From Petrimonas sulfuriphila (GTDB lineage: Bacteria > Bacteroidota > Bacteroidia > Bacteroidales > Dysgonomonadaceae), in NCBI GenBank assembly GCA_038561985.1, contig CP073276.1, positions 2,418,001 to 2,482,000 of the forward strand: 64,000 nucleotides of DNA, given 5' to 3'. Under the pieces are notes generated by a model. The model saw nothing but the letters and a program-made list of their open reading frames with translations. It did no database searches and had not been told where the DNA came from. Of this stretch, positions 1 to 9,132 are shown piece by piece (positions within the stretch are counted from its first letter, which is position 1; every line of letters begins with the position of its first letter). Position numbers and translations under genes: made by a program.

Positions 1-1
1 C

Positions 2-736
2 ATTTTTCAGGGGATCTTGAAGAAAGGAGAGTTTACCACAACAATACATACCGTAAATATGCTGAGATTAGAGGCTTACCCTAATCTTACCCCCAATTTG
101 ATGACACTTTATACACCTTCATTCGGTAAAACAACGGGAACTGTCGATGGTGGAACAAAGGTTGTAATACGACCTAAGGATAATGAAAGTTTCTTTTTTG
201 AAGCTAATCGAGAAATCCGATGCAAGGTTGAAGACATTTATGACAACCCGGGGAAATCAATAATTCCTGAAAGATGTGCCGTTTTGCATGGCAGGGGGAG
301 CTCCGCAGATTTTTTAAAAACGCTAAAAATGAATGAAGAAATCAATATTTATCTTGGAGTTACCCTAAAATCGAATCCAAATCTGACAATTAAAATTAAA
401 GAGATGGTTGGAGGAAGCGATAATATTATTCTAAAGAACGGAGAACGAGCCGAAGGTGATGACCTATATAATCCAAGAACGGGAATTGGTTATTCTAAAG
501 ATAAAAGAAAAGCCTATTTAATGGTTGCCGACGGTAGGCAAACCTTTTCAAAAGGATGCACGATGAAAGATTTCGGTGAAATACTCTTGTCGGCCGGAGC
601 TTGGTATGCCATTAATTTAGATGGAGGAGGATCATCGGTAATGGTAGTCCGAGATCAAGTGGTTAACAACCCATCGGATGGGAGTGTGAGAGCTGTAGGA
701 AATGGAGTATTGGTTGTTCGTCAAGATAACAACTGA
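2..736 (+). CDS. Phosphodiester glycosidase family protein (NAGPA domain), 5' end outside window
   Basis: The frame is open from the first bases of the window, so the gene begins upstream; the first possible start inside (TTG at 17) is probably not the real one. About 240 C-terminal residues are visible. The hallmark of the phosphodiester glycosidase / NAGPA (DUF2233-like) domain is clear: R-T-G-I-G-Y-S, then VADGRQ, then the NLDGGGSSVMVV block, and an N-P-S-D...VGNG ending. Known members remove sugars linked through a phosphodiester (for example GlcNAc-1-P from mannose-6-P) or act in exopolysaccharide turnover; the substrate here is unknown. It converges on the minus-strand gene ending at 760, with only 23 bases between them. 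Confidence 0.8.
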   Translation: MFQGILKKGEFTTTIHTVNMLRLEAYPNLTPNLMTLYTPSFGKTTGTVDGGTKVVIRPKDNESFFFEANREIRCKVEDIYDNPGKSIIPERCAVLHGRGSSADFLKTLKMNEEINIYLGVTLKSNPNLTIKIKEMVGGSDNIILKNGERAEGDDLYNPRTGIGYSKDKRKAYLMVADGRQTFSKGCTMKDFGEILLSAGAWYAINLDGGGSSVMVVRDQVVNNPSDGSVRAVGNGVLVVRQDNN

Positions 737-759
737 AATACCCCATATTCACTTTTCTT

Positions 760-3090
760 CTATTTCTCCAGTAGATTCCGACAAATTCTTAATTTTTCGG
801 ACGCATCATAAAAATCACGCATCTCACGCCCCGATATTTCTGCAATTCCCTGTGAAATTAGCCATTGCTGAATCGACATGACTTCATTTTCAAGTTGTTT
901 CAATTCTTTGAGAGATACTTTCTTTCTCGTTTGATTTATGCTTTCATTTAATGCGGATACTTTCAAATCGTATTCACGCGCGTTGGCTTTGTCCAAAAGA
1001 ATATCGGAATTTTCAAAATCAGCGCTCGCAAGTAAGTTGTGCTGGGGGTTTGTACTTTCAACAAGACTAAAATCATCAAACCAGGCAGTACCCTCAGGCT
1101 GATGTAGCTCCACTAGGACCATTGCTGTTTTTACCGCTTTTTTAGGAATAACGGTAATCTTCCCTTCTTCCCAATCATGTGTCCCGGGAGAGAAGGTGAA
1201 AGTATGAACTTCTGGCCAGTTCCCATCTTGATAATCCAGATATAAATGCATTGCATAATAATACCCTAACCGTTCACCAAAATGATCTCTTCGGTTCTCG
1301 TCAGTGATCTGCTTTAAATCTGACCTCTTAACGTTCACAGATTTACTATAAGCCGTAAGCGTCAGAGGTTCCGGTTTCGACTGGTTCAGCGTAACAAACT
1401 GGGCGGCACCCTGTCGGTTATGGTAAGGCCATTGATTATTATACATCGAATAGGTATTTCCGTCGGTTCGTAGACTGCCGCGTCCAGACCTTTTTGTCTT
1501 TAAATCGATGAGATAACCCTGACAAAACGGGGTCCATGGTTTCATTGGCTTATCGAAATCTGCCCTTAATAAATTAGGGGATGGCAGAGTCATTTTCTTT
1601 TGAGTATATCCAATTCCTAGTTTTTCATCCATTTCACGTTGTAACAACTGCACTTTAAATAGATTTGAAATACGTGAGAGGATTTTTTCAACAATTACCT
1701 CTTTTTTCCCAAATTGAATGAGAGAAGGACCGGATGGCGTCTCGAATCGGATCTTTCTTCCATCTCTTTGATATTTCAATGGCTTTTCCGAAAATTCATC
1801 AAAAACAAGTAAGCCGGATGTCTCCGCATCTAAACTATCAAGACGGCATTCAACGGTCTCCGGCCTATTAGAATTGACATAAAAATAAATTCCTTTCTCA
1901 ACATCATCGCCATATCTTTTAACACTTCCATCTAGCGCCAAAGTTCCGTTAAAAATATCATTATCTTCCGGTTCAATCAACCCCGGCTCAATAACTCTTC
2001 CGGTTGCATCAACACGATTCTGACGACTCTTATTAGATGACTCGGCGCGACGCTCTGTCTTGTTGTTTAGAAGATAAGCATACGCATTATCTTGTGGTCC
2101 CGCGCTAAACATAGATCGGGTTAGTGGCAAGATTTTACGCAGAACCCATCGTTGATGGTCATAAATATCCGGTCGGGAAGAAAAAAATGAATAGTGTGTC
2201 CCGGCCGCCCTGACTCTTCCGTCTGTATATCCGAAATATACAATACCATTAAAGTGTTTCGCTTTCAGGTATTTTTCCAGTTCTCCGGCTGACAATTGAC
2301 GGGTAAGTAATTCCGCCTGAACTCCTTTAAAACCATCCGCCTGCATATTATGCATCCTTTGTTGTGAGAATTGAAAACCCTCATTCGCGAAGAGATCGAC
2401 ATAGCGGTATAAATGACTTGGCCCTCCATTGGTGAAAATACCAAATCCCGCAGGATGCAAACTGTTTTGAAGATACTCCAGAAAGGTCTCGGGAACTTTT
2501 CCGGCATTGTCAAGCGCCATTCCCCCATATTTATTCCCGTTTTTCGTTAATCTTTCCAGTTTGCTGGATACTACAGCTTTCACCAAAGGATTAATCGACG
2601 ACAGATCCATTTCACCATAGACATCCCCATACGCCCCATCTGAAATATACTTCACTTTAGCGTACTTCGAAAGTCCCGGCACTCCGTATTGTAATTCAGC
2701 ATATTTGTCAAATGCTATTACGGCCGCTTTCTCTTTGTCTTCTATATGACTGAAATCATATCGTCCTTCTGGATCTTTAATCGATATCTCGACCACAGAA
2801 TTCCAATAGTCGAAGACGGCTATGTCCAACATCGACGTACGTTTTGCGTCTTCTCCTCCCCACACTATTTCAACGCCAAGTTCGGTTATATCTGGTATAT
2901 TGAGTGTAGGTTGACCAAAAGCAACACCTACACCGCCGCGCCAGCCAGAGTATTTATAATCTATTGGGAATAGGCCAATCTCCTTATCGATTTGATTGAC
3001 CACCGGGAATTTTTCTGTTTTTGGAATCTCGCTTGTCCCATCAAGACCGAAATTCAATAAAAGTAATAGAAATATAGTTTGAGCCATCAT
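760..3090 (-). CDS. Secreted putative TIM-barrel glycoside-hydrolase-like protein, function unknown
   Basis: 776 residues starting with a short hydrophobic signal segment (AQTIFLLLLLNFGL). The N-terminal 350 residues read like a (beta/alpha)8 barrel glycosidase: a GVEIVWGGED stretch, then GGMALDNAG, GIFTNGG and GIVYFGYTDG at strand-end-like positions. The middle is beta-rich. A region around residues 500-680 resembles a carbohydrate-binding jelly roll (HDWEEGKITVIP, GTAWFDDFSLVE). The last 70 residues are charged and likely coiled coil. I cannot assign a CAZy family or name catalytic residues with confidence. It is the last gene of the minus-strand run that includes the ceramidase-fold gene 3278-4681 (gap 187 bases), so it probably acts on the same glycan. 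Confidence 0.55.
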   Translation of the reverse strand: MMAQTIFLLLLLNFGLDGTSEIPKTEKFPVVNQIDKEIGLFPIDYKYSGWRGGVGVAFGQPTLNIPDITELGVEIVWGGEDAKRTSMLDIAVFDYWNSVVEISIKDPEGRYDFSHIEDKEKAAVIAFDKYAELQYGVPGLSKYAKVKYISDGAYGDVYGEMDLSSINPLVKAVVSSKLERLTKNGNKYGGMALDNAGKVPETFLEYLQNSLHPAGFGIFTNGGPSHLYRYVDLFANEGFQFSQQRMHNMQADGFKGVQAELLTRQLSAGELEKYLKAKHFNGIVYFGYTDGRVRAAGTHYSFFSSRPDIYDHQRWVLRKILPLTRSMFSAGPQDNAYAYLLNNKTERRAESSNKSRQNRVDATGRVIEPGLIEPEDNDIFNGTLALDGSVKRYGDDVEKGIYFYVNSNRPETVECRLDSLDAETSGLLVFDEFSEKPLKYQRDGRKIRFETPSGPSLIQFGKKEVIVEKILSRISNLFKVQLLQREMDEKLGIGYTQKKMTLPSPNLLRADFDKPMKPWTPFCQGYLIDLKTKRSGRGSLRTDGNTYSMYNNQWPYHNRQGAAQFVTLNQSKPEPLTLTAYSKSVNVKRSDLKQITDENRRDHFGERLGYYYAMHLYLDYQDGNWPEVHTFTFSPGTHDWEEGKITVIPKKAVKTAMVLVELHQPEGTAWFDDFSLVESTNPQHNLLASADFENSDILLDKANAREYDLKVSALNESINQTRKKVSLKELKQLENEVMSIQQWLISQGIAEISGREMRDFYDASEKLRICRNLLEK

Positions 3091-3277
3091 AAGCCTGTAT
3101 ACATTTTATTGTGTTAAAAAAAGTTGAAAATCGTAGAATAAACATATCGTTTCTGTTCAATATTAGACGTAAAAAACGATATCAAAAGCAATAAAAAATA
3201 ACACTCTATTATTTACTTAACTTAAATCAAGTATATACGCTGGTAATTAGAATGTTATAGTCAAGTTTACAATTCGT

Positions 3278-4681
3278 TTAATTCCTGTTAAAAAGTTCAT
3301 CAATTGCCCTCATTATAACGCCTTCCGCATTCTCCGTAACAGGGCTTGAAAGAATTTCATATCCGCCTTCCCGGTACGCATTCCTGGTCCCAATATAAAA
3401 TGGGCCATAATCGCCATACGCGGCCATCGCCACGAATCTATCAGGAGCTTTTGCTTTGGCGGCCAACTGATACTCTACGAAGAGTTCGCCGGGCATGAAA
3501 AAAATTCTCGCATCATTAATTCCCAAACAAGCAAAACCAATTGCTTTCCGCTGCAAAGTCCGTTTATACCAACCCAACCTGCCTAAATTATTGGCCAAAT
3601 AAATGCCGTCTTTCGTGGCCATTTCCTTTTCGATATCGGCTGTTTTAGGATTGGATGGCAACAAAACGGGCGTAACAGACCAGGTAACATTACCGCTATT
3701 TACGGAATATCTCTGCGTATTTTCCCATGCGCGTTTCATGCCGTCGGCAAGCCTTTTTGCGAGAATAAACCGAGTCTCACGGCTACCGTCATTGTATTTT
3801 CCCGCGGCAATATTCCCGCCTGCGCCATTAAAATGAACATGCAACGCATCGGGAACTTCCAACTGACGAAGATACCGGGCAATCCCGGGAAAATCAGGAT
3901 TTGCAATGCCCGTACGGTAATAGCTCTGCGGATGGGTGGCATAAAAACTTAAAACAGCGAGCGGGATATTTTTATTCCAAAAGCTGAGTAACGACACATC
4001 GGGATCAACTACCCCTTCCGACATATTCCTTAGCCGGGGGTCAGAACAAGAAGATCCACGCATCACGCCCATCTTCCCATTAATTGTATCGACTCTCCTG
4101 TTGGAAGCAACCTGAAAAACCGGAGCTTTCCCTAATCCGATATGCGTAACATCCTGCAATTTCAGTAACGAATTAGCAATCGACTTTTGTAGCCTTTTTA
4201 TAAGAACTCGGGCGAAGGTGCCATCGAAACAACCGATAGGCAAATTCTTCTCTTTTAATAAACGTTCGGCTGTAAAATCGCAAATAGGCGCATCGTGCTG
4301 ATGTACGGTATGCACAGCCACTCGGTCGGAAGCCGTGGCTGCCGCCTCAGCGATGGCCTGTTTAAAGACATCTTGAGATTCGTTTGAAATACCTATCCAA
4401 TCGACAGCGCATAAAACTATAGGGAGGCCGGCCCCGGTTATGACTACGCCTCTCGCTCTCAGCCCTAATTCAGAGGAATTGATCATTGGGTCGTAAGTCA
4501 AAAGGCTACTCACGGGCGGCGTGGCATCAACATCGAATACGCCCAATTTTAGAGAATCGCCATTTTTATTATCGATATAGCGGTAGATGTTTCCAAACGG
4601 GACGGCTGCAGCAGTTGCAGCAGCAATCCCGCCGGTTACGGTCGTCAAAAACGATCTTCTTGATACATTTTTTAATAGCAT
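3278..4681 (-). CDS. Ceramidase-fold hydrolase (neutral/alkaline ceramidase N-domain family), Tat-exported, type A
   Basis: 467 residues. The N-terminus carries a twin-arginine motif (SRRSFLTTV) followed by an alanine-rich hydrophobic stretch, so export of the folded protein by Tat is expected. The body matches the neutral/alkaline non-lysosomal ceramidase N-terminal domain family: TPP near the start, HTVHQHDAP (metal-binding His pair), FYATHPQSYY (second His), a glycine-rich GAGGN loop, then PGELFVEYQ and YGDYGPFYIG near the C-terminus, which would supply the Glu and Tyr zinc ligands. The serine nucleophile motif of true ceramidases (GDVSPN) is not seen; the loop reads GAGGNIAAGK. The substrate is therefore probably not ceramide. 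It is closely similar to the N-terminal half of the protein at 46007-48412, which is Sec-exported and fused to an alpha/beta hydrolase. It lies 32 bases after the DegT gene 4714-6093. Confidence 0.75.
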   Translation of the reverse strand: MLLKNVSRRSFLTTVTGGIAAATAAAVPFGNIYRYIDNKNGDSLKLGVFDVDATPPVSSLLTYDPMINSSELGLRARGVVITGAGLPIVLCAVDWIGISNESQDVFKQAIAEAAATASDRVAVHTVHQHDAPICDFTAERLLKEKNLPIGCFDGTFARVLIKRLQKSIANSLLKLQDVTHIGLGKAPVFQVASNRRVDTINGKMGVMRGSSCSDPRLRNMSEGVVDPDVSLLSFWNKNIPLAVLSFYATHPQSYYRTGIANPDFPGIARYLRQLEVPDALHVHFNGAGGNIAAGKYNDGSRETRFILAKRLADGMKRAWENTQRYSVNSGNVTWSVTPVLLPSNPKTADIEKEMATKDGIYLANNLGRLGWYKRTLQRKAIGFACLGINDARIFFMPGELFVEYQLAAKAKAPDRFVAMAAYGDYGPFYIGTRNAYREGGYEILSSPVTENAEGVIMRAIDELFNRN

Positions 4682-4713
4682 TTGGCTTACTGTTATGAGT
4701 AGTTTGACCCTTT

Positions 4714-6093
4714 CTAGGAAATCAGATGGAGTTTATCCCTGTTTTCATATACTTTCATGATAGCATTGATCACATCTTCCATGTCTTTCTCATTCGCGAG
4801 CAAGGGGCCTGACGCCCAAAGCATGACCATATTATCGCAAACCCAATCACAAGCCGGGAGGAATAAGTCGCTCTTGAACTGTTGTAACCTCTCAGCGGAG
4901 TACATGGTCTTATATTCTCTTCTTGAAAGAATATTATCCGTCCATGGTTCGCGATGCAGGCCGTTTTTAATATACGGACTGAGCTCAATTCCCTCAGCGG
5001 CTATTGCTTTCAAAAAAACATTCCGGTGAACATTATTCCAATACTCTTTGTGGAAAGCCATTGTATATAGGTAATATGATCCTTTATCGGTTTTATGATA
5101 CATTTTTTGAGGGACCAAACCTTTAAAATCTTTCAACTTAGAGGTCAGGAAAGCAGCGTTACGGCTACGTGTTTCAAATTGCTCCTGAGCATGCTTTAAC
5201 TGTTCTAAAAGAATAGTAGCTTCAAACTGGTTCATTCTGTATTTTGGCCCGATGGTAACGGAACGACCCTCTTTATTCGTGCCATGATTCATCACCGTAT
5301 AACAGTCATTAAGCAATTTCTCATTATTGCTAATAATGCCGCCACCCTCTCCGCAGCAAATTGTTTTACTGGTTTGAAAACTGAAACATCCGGCATCCCC
5401 TAAAGAACCTAATTTTTGACCTCTGTGCTCAGCAAGATGTGCCTGACAAGCGTCTTCGATAACTTTAAGATTATGTTTCTTTGCAATAGATAAAATACTG
5501 TCCAGATCGCACGGCTGTCCCATCATGTGTACCGGCATGATAGCCACCGTATTTTTATTGATTTTCTTTTCTACTTCCTTAGGATCCAATTGGAACGATT
5601 CTTTATCCAAATCGACCATCACGGGGAGAGCACGTGCGCTGATAATTGCGGAAATGGTGCCCATATCGGTGTAGGGAGTAGTAATTATTTCATCACCCGG
5701 CCCAAATCCCATGGCTTCGACAACCGTATGCAACGCCTGGGTTCCAGAGCCGGTGGTCACGCACCCCTTCACTCCCAAAAGCTGAGCGTATCTTTTCTCA
5801 AAAGTTGGAACAGCTCCGTTTAGGTTATCGTCTATTCTGTTCCATCTACCGCTTCTGACTGTTTTCGAAAGGCTTTCAACTATTTGTTCATCCACATATG
5901 GCCATTTGGGCCAAACCTTATTATTCACAACCGGTTCTCCTCCAAGTGCCGCTAATTTGGAAATATCACTCTTTAGATAAATATTCGTAGAAATACTTTC
6001 CAACGGTTTCACAACATTTGAACTCGCCATCGCAGCTGCACCAGCTGATACGGTTGTCAGAAATGCTCTTCTGCTAACTTTTTTTGATTTCAT
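4714..6093 (-). CDS. Tat-exported DegT/DnrJ/EryC1/StrS family PLP aminotransferase (copy 1)
   Basis: 459 residues from the ATG at 6093; an in-frame ATG at 6117 adds eight residues, but paralogues start just before the twin-arginine motif, which here is VSRRAFLTTVSAG. After the signal comes a complete fold-type I sugar-aminotransferase: GSGTQALH, GPGDEIITTPYT, an EDACQAH motif whose Asp should contact the PLP ring nitrogen, and GDAGCFSFQTSK with the PLP-forming lysine followed by GEGGG. Family members transfer amino groups to keto-sugars or keto-cyclitols in the cytoplasm; an exported version is unusual. It is the most divergent of the four DegT proteins in the window (SGRWNRIDDN where the others have VWSRSR/K). 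It is the first gene after the IS110 element, which may have separated it from its upstream operon. Confidence 0.85.
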   Translation of the reverse strand: MKSKKVSRRAFLTTVSAGAAAMASSNVVKPLESISTNIYLKSDISKLAALGGEPVVNNKVWPKWPYVDEQIVESLSKTVRSGRWNRIDDNLNGAVPTFEKRYAQLLGVKGCVTTGSGTQALHTVVEAMGFGPGDEIITTPYTDMGTISAIISARALPVMVDLDKESFQLDPKEVEKKINKNTVAIMPVHMMGQPCDLDSILSIAKKHNLKVIEDACQAHLAEHRGQKLGSLGDAGCFSFQTSKTICCGEGGGIISNNEKLLNDCYTVMNHGTNKEGRSVTIGPKYRMNQFEATILLEQLKHAQEQFETRSRNAAFLTSKLKDFKGLVPQKMYHKTDKGSYYLYTMAFHKEYWNNVHRNVFLKAIAAEGIELSPYIKNGLHREPWTDNILSRREYKTMYSAERLQQFKSDLFLPACDWVCDNMVMLWASGPLLANEKDMEDVINAIMKVYENRDKLHLIS

Positions 6094-6165
6094 AATGTTT
6101 TTCCATTTAAAATCCAAATAAAATTGGACAATTCACTTTAATTAACTTTTAAATTTTATCTTTGT

Positions 6166-6400
6166 GTCAGGGTGTTAAGAGGAAACAGGCTCTGCCGGGG
6201 GGCAACCTGTCAGCAATAAGCACCCTGACGGTACGCAGTAATGCTACTGGGGGAGGTCGAGATTCTACCTCCCTTTTTGTATTACTGATACTGTCCATAT
6301 GGCTAAGAAAACCCGATCCTACATCCTACGGTAAACAATCTTTCCACAGCAGACTGTCCGTCCTTTCGGCGGGAGCTGCAAATTCCTGTATCAGTTTACG
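6166..6400 (-). ncRNA. Candidate bridge/seek RNA region of the IS110/IS1111 element
   Basis: Three consecutive stem-loops are visible in the flank downstream of the transposase. First, 6166-6174 (GTCAGGGTG) pairs with 6221-6229 (CACCCTGAC), enclosing an inner hairpin (ACAGG 6185-6189 with CCTGT 6206-6210, and TGCC/GGCA). Second, 6236-6242 (CAGTAAT) pairs with 6281-6287 (ATTACTG), with inner stem GGGAGGT 6251-6257 / ACCTCCC 6267-6273. Third, GTAAAC 6331-6336 pairs with GTTTAC 6394-6399. Stems enclosing large internal loops are the architecture of the RNAs that guide IS110-type recombinases. The strand is assumed to follow the transposase; folding alone cannot decide it. Confidence 0.45.
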
Positions 6401-6500
6401 ATAGGCGGGGGTCACATACTAATTTAAGCAGACTTCAAAGCTGCAACATTATGATAGTGTTTCCCCCGTGGAAAAATTGCTTACACTGTAGGATTGTATG

Positions 6501-7587
6501 TTAATTGACAACACAAGGCACATATTCCTGTCCATGTTTGAGTACGAAAAATATCCTGTTCACCAGTTTACGGGCAATCTTGACGATGGCCTTCTGAGCG
6601 TTCATCCGTTTACGGTACCCTTGGTAAGCCATCGTCATTGCCGGGTCTTTCCTTATGGCTATCCAGGCAGCCTCGATTATATAACAGCGCAACATGGCGT
6701 GCTTGCGAACCGTGATGTTACCGTTTGCCTGACTTTCCCCGCTGGAATGACACATCGGTATCAGACCGATGTAGGAGGCCAGCGCATCGGCATTGCAAAA
6801 CCGCCCGATATCGTCTATCTCGACCGCCAACGACATGGCGGTGGTTATCCCTATTCCCGGGACCGAAGTCAGCAGACGTATTGGCTCCTTGAGTGCATCA
6901 CTGCGGGATAACGCACGCAGCAGGCGTGTTTGCCCCAGGAGTATGCCCCGCAGGCGTACAAACTGCTCAATATGTATCCCCAGTGCTTCCTTTCCATATT
7001 CGGTAGAAAGGAGTACTTCGCGTAGCCATGCCAGAAACCGCTTTGACCAGTTACCCACCGAATAACGTGTGAATTCCTCCGGGATATCTATCCCGTGGAA
7101 GCGTAAAAATGACTTTATCCGGTTCTTCTCCCTCGTGGTGTCTTTTTACGATCCTGTTTCTCAACCTTATCAAAGAACGCATTTCCAGGGTGGCTATATC
7201 CGGCACATAAATACCTTTTAATGTTCCCGACCGTAACTCCCTGGCCAGTTTCCCGCAATCAACCGCGTCGGTCTTGCGCAATTTCTCCTTACTCATGGTC
7301 GGCACATCCGCCGGATTGACTACGATATTGTTGATCCCCAATGTTACTAACTTCTCATGTATCCAGAACCCGCTGAAGCCCGCTTCATAAACCGAATGAT
7401 AATCCGCTCCCGGATAATGGGTTGTCAAAAACTTGTGCAGCGATTCCGGACTTGGAGATTGACTGAACCTCTTCAGAACCGAATGTTCCGACAATACCGA
7501 TACCGACCAACTCTTCAAATGGACATCAATTCCTATGTAAATATTTTGTCCTTTGAAATCTAATTTGTTACTTTGCCTTGTATTCAT
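6501..7587 (-). pseudogene. IS110-family transposase, frameshifted
   Basis: The N-terminal half (7051-7587) shows the RuvC-like DEDD domain: IGIDVH (first Asp), VYEAGFSG (Glu) and KTDAVDCGKLA (two Asp). The C-terminal half (6501-7058) shows the transposase_20 domain with SVPGIG and the HSSGES serine motif. The halves are in different frames. Reading continues correctly if one A is removed from a run of five in GTAAAAAGAC near 7140, giving roughly 360 residues, the normal family length. The required shift is +1, which does not fit a -1 slippery site, and IS110 elements are not known to need frameshifting. This is therefore either a real inactivating slip or a homopolymer sequencing error. Confidence 0.8.
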
Positions 7588-7724
7588 AAGCTATATTGTT
7601 TAAGTTAAGATTGTTATCTCTCAAAAACAAAGTTAACTAAAATGATATAGCTTTTTTACTGGACTACCTATCCGTCTTTTCCAAGTTTAAACATAGGAAC
7701 TAATTTTTTTTAAGTACATTCTTA

Positions 7725-9104
7725 TTATTTAATACCCACCAACTGAATTTTGACCAAATCTTCAATTTCCTTTCCTTCGTTTATAAATCTGGCCAATGTA
7801 TATACGTCATTATTATTCCCCAATGCAATCGAATTTACATAGGTTGGAATAGAACCGTTCTCATAGAAAATTGGACCTAAATCCTGATATTTCCTTTCAG
7901 GGATGTTGTAAGTAACAAGATGCAAATATTCCATCCCTTTCGCGGCACCCATATTAATTTTGTCGAGTCCGGCTACTCTCTTTCCGTCTTTGTATATCGG
8001 CGCACCCGTAAGGTAATAAATCATACCGCTCTTATCGATGCAGAAGCCAAGGTAACCATAACTGAATTGATCGAACATTCCGCTTTCCTTCGACGGTAAA
8101 GATGTAATGCGGTCAACAATTTCAACTTTTTTCTCACGCGGATCAAATGTAAAAAGATACCCTGAATTTCCGTGCACGCCATATGCCTTATTTTCAGGAC
8201 TATACCAGTATATCTTACGCCAGTTATACCCCATACTTCCCGCATCTTTGGGATCATATTGACCAAAATAATCGAGTCGCAGATCAACTCCGTCCAATTT
8301 TCTCAAAGCGGGATCAGAAGGGTTATAATAGAATATGTCTCCGTCGGCAGTAGAATAGTAAACATTCCCGTCACGAGGATCTATGAACATGGAACGACAA
8401 ATTACCCTGAAATTTTCGGTACCTAGCTGCGTTTCTCCTGCTTTAGATATCGAACCGAGGTTTTTCAGTTCTCCTTTCTGGATATTATAATCCAAAAACA
8501 GCCCTCTTGGCCAAGTCAGTCCGTACAAATGGTCTCGATCTTTATCCATCACCATTGTAATGATACCCTCCCCTTCCGGTGCTAGGGCGAGACTCTTTAT
8601 TTCTCCGCTCTTCATATCATAATAAAGAAAATGGCCACCGGGATATAACCTATATTCCTCCGGAGCAACTGTGGGAACATGTTCGGCACCATCTGTCATT
8701 TGATAATAACCGAGGTGGGTAGCGAAATACAGTTTCCCGTCTTTTTCATAAAATTCAACATGGCTTTTGCCTTGCGCGATATATTTTTGTTGTTTCTCTC
8801 CCAATGCTTCTGATAAATCTGCAATAAATTCCGTCTTATCCTCTTTGGGGTCATAACGGTAAAATTGTCCTCCGATATCATGCCTAGTGGAGGACAATAC
8901 ATAATATATTTTTCCATCACTTGCTGCCGATATCGCATTATAGGTGTCATGCGCATCCGGGAACCCGGAAAAGTAAGTTCTGGCAATTAAGGTATCACCG
9001 ACAATAAAATCATTTGTTTTCTCGACAGAAACGGTTTTCGAATTGTTGTTACAAGCAATGAGTAACAAAGTTGATAAAAAAGGAATCAAGATTGTTTTTT
9101 TCAT
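7725..9104 (-). CDS. Beta-propeller-like lipoprotein (copy 1)
   Basis: Start taken at the ATG at 9104 (MKKT...), giving 459 residues, exactly the length of the paralogue at 48474-49853. The N-terminus is a lipoprotein signal with a cysteine after LLLIA. The body is built from repeated blades, with motifs such as SDGKIYYVLSS, DGKLYFATH, RDHLYGLTWP, DGNVYYSTADG, NKAYGVHGNSGYLFTFDP and SGMIYYLTGAPIY. The D-G-x-(I/V/L)-Y-Y pattern is typical of six- to eight-bladed propellers. No enzyme family is recognised; it could be a binding protein or a lyase/oxidoreductase-like propeller. It lies 28 bases after ceramidase-fold gene 9133-10494 in the same transcription direction, an order repeated at 48474-51247. 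Confidence 0.7.
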   Translation of the reverse strand: MKKTILIPFLSTLLLIACNNNSKTVSVEKTNDFIVGDTLIARTYFSGFPDAHDTYNAISAASDGKIYYVLSSTRHDIGGQFYRYDPKEDKTEFIADLSEALGEKQQKYIAQGKSHVEFYEKDGKLYFATHLGYYQMTDGAEHVPTVAPEEYRLYPGGHFLYYDMKSGEIKSLALAPEGEGIITMVMDKDRDHLYGLTWPRGLFLDYNIQKGELKNLGSISKAGETQLGTENFRVICRSMFIDPRDGNVYYSTADGDIFYYNPSDPALRKLDGVDLRLDYFGQYDPKDAGSMGYNWRKIYWYSPENKAYGVHGNSGYLFTFDPREKKVEIVDRITSLPSKESGMFDQFSYGYLGFCIDKSGMIYYLTGAPIYKDGKRVAGLDKINMGAAKGMEYLHLVTYNIPERKYQDLGPIFYENGSIPTYVNSIALGNNNDVYTLARFINEGKEIEDLVKIQLVGIK

Positions 9105-9132
9105 TTTAAAGTTCATTTTTAATTTATATTGG

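Larger units (their letters stand above)
6160..7690 (-). mobile_element. IS110-family (IS1111-like layout) insertion sequence
   Basis: A DEDD transposase reading frame (6501-7587) sits between propeller gene 7725-9104 and DegT gene 4714-6093, two genes of a minus-strand cluster. The noncoding flank is asymmetric: about 340 bases downstream of the transposase stop, full of hairpins, and only about 100 upstream. That layout (long structured 3' flank) is typical of the IS1111 subgroup, whose guide RNA is encoded downstream of the transposase. Exact ends are not resolved because these elements lack terminal inverted repeats and target duplications; the bounds given are estimates. An imperfect 21-base inverted repeat at 7588-7608 / 7633-7653 lies just upstream of the transposase start. 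Confidence 0.7.

Noticed and set aside
6162-6404. 80-residue frame in the IS110 noncoding end
   Set aside because: The region is explained better by hairpins; the peptide has no protein-like features.
6501-7587. Programmed frameshifting in the IS110 transposase
   Set aside because: The needed shift is +1 at a plain A-run, and IS110 enzymes are normally made from one frame.
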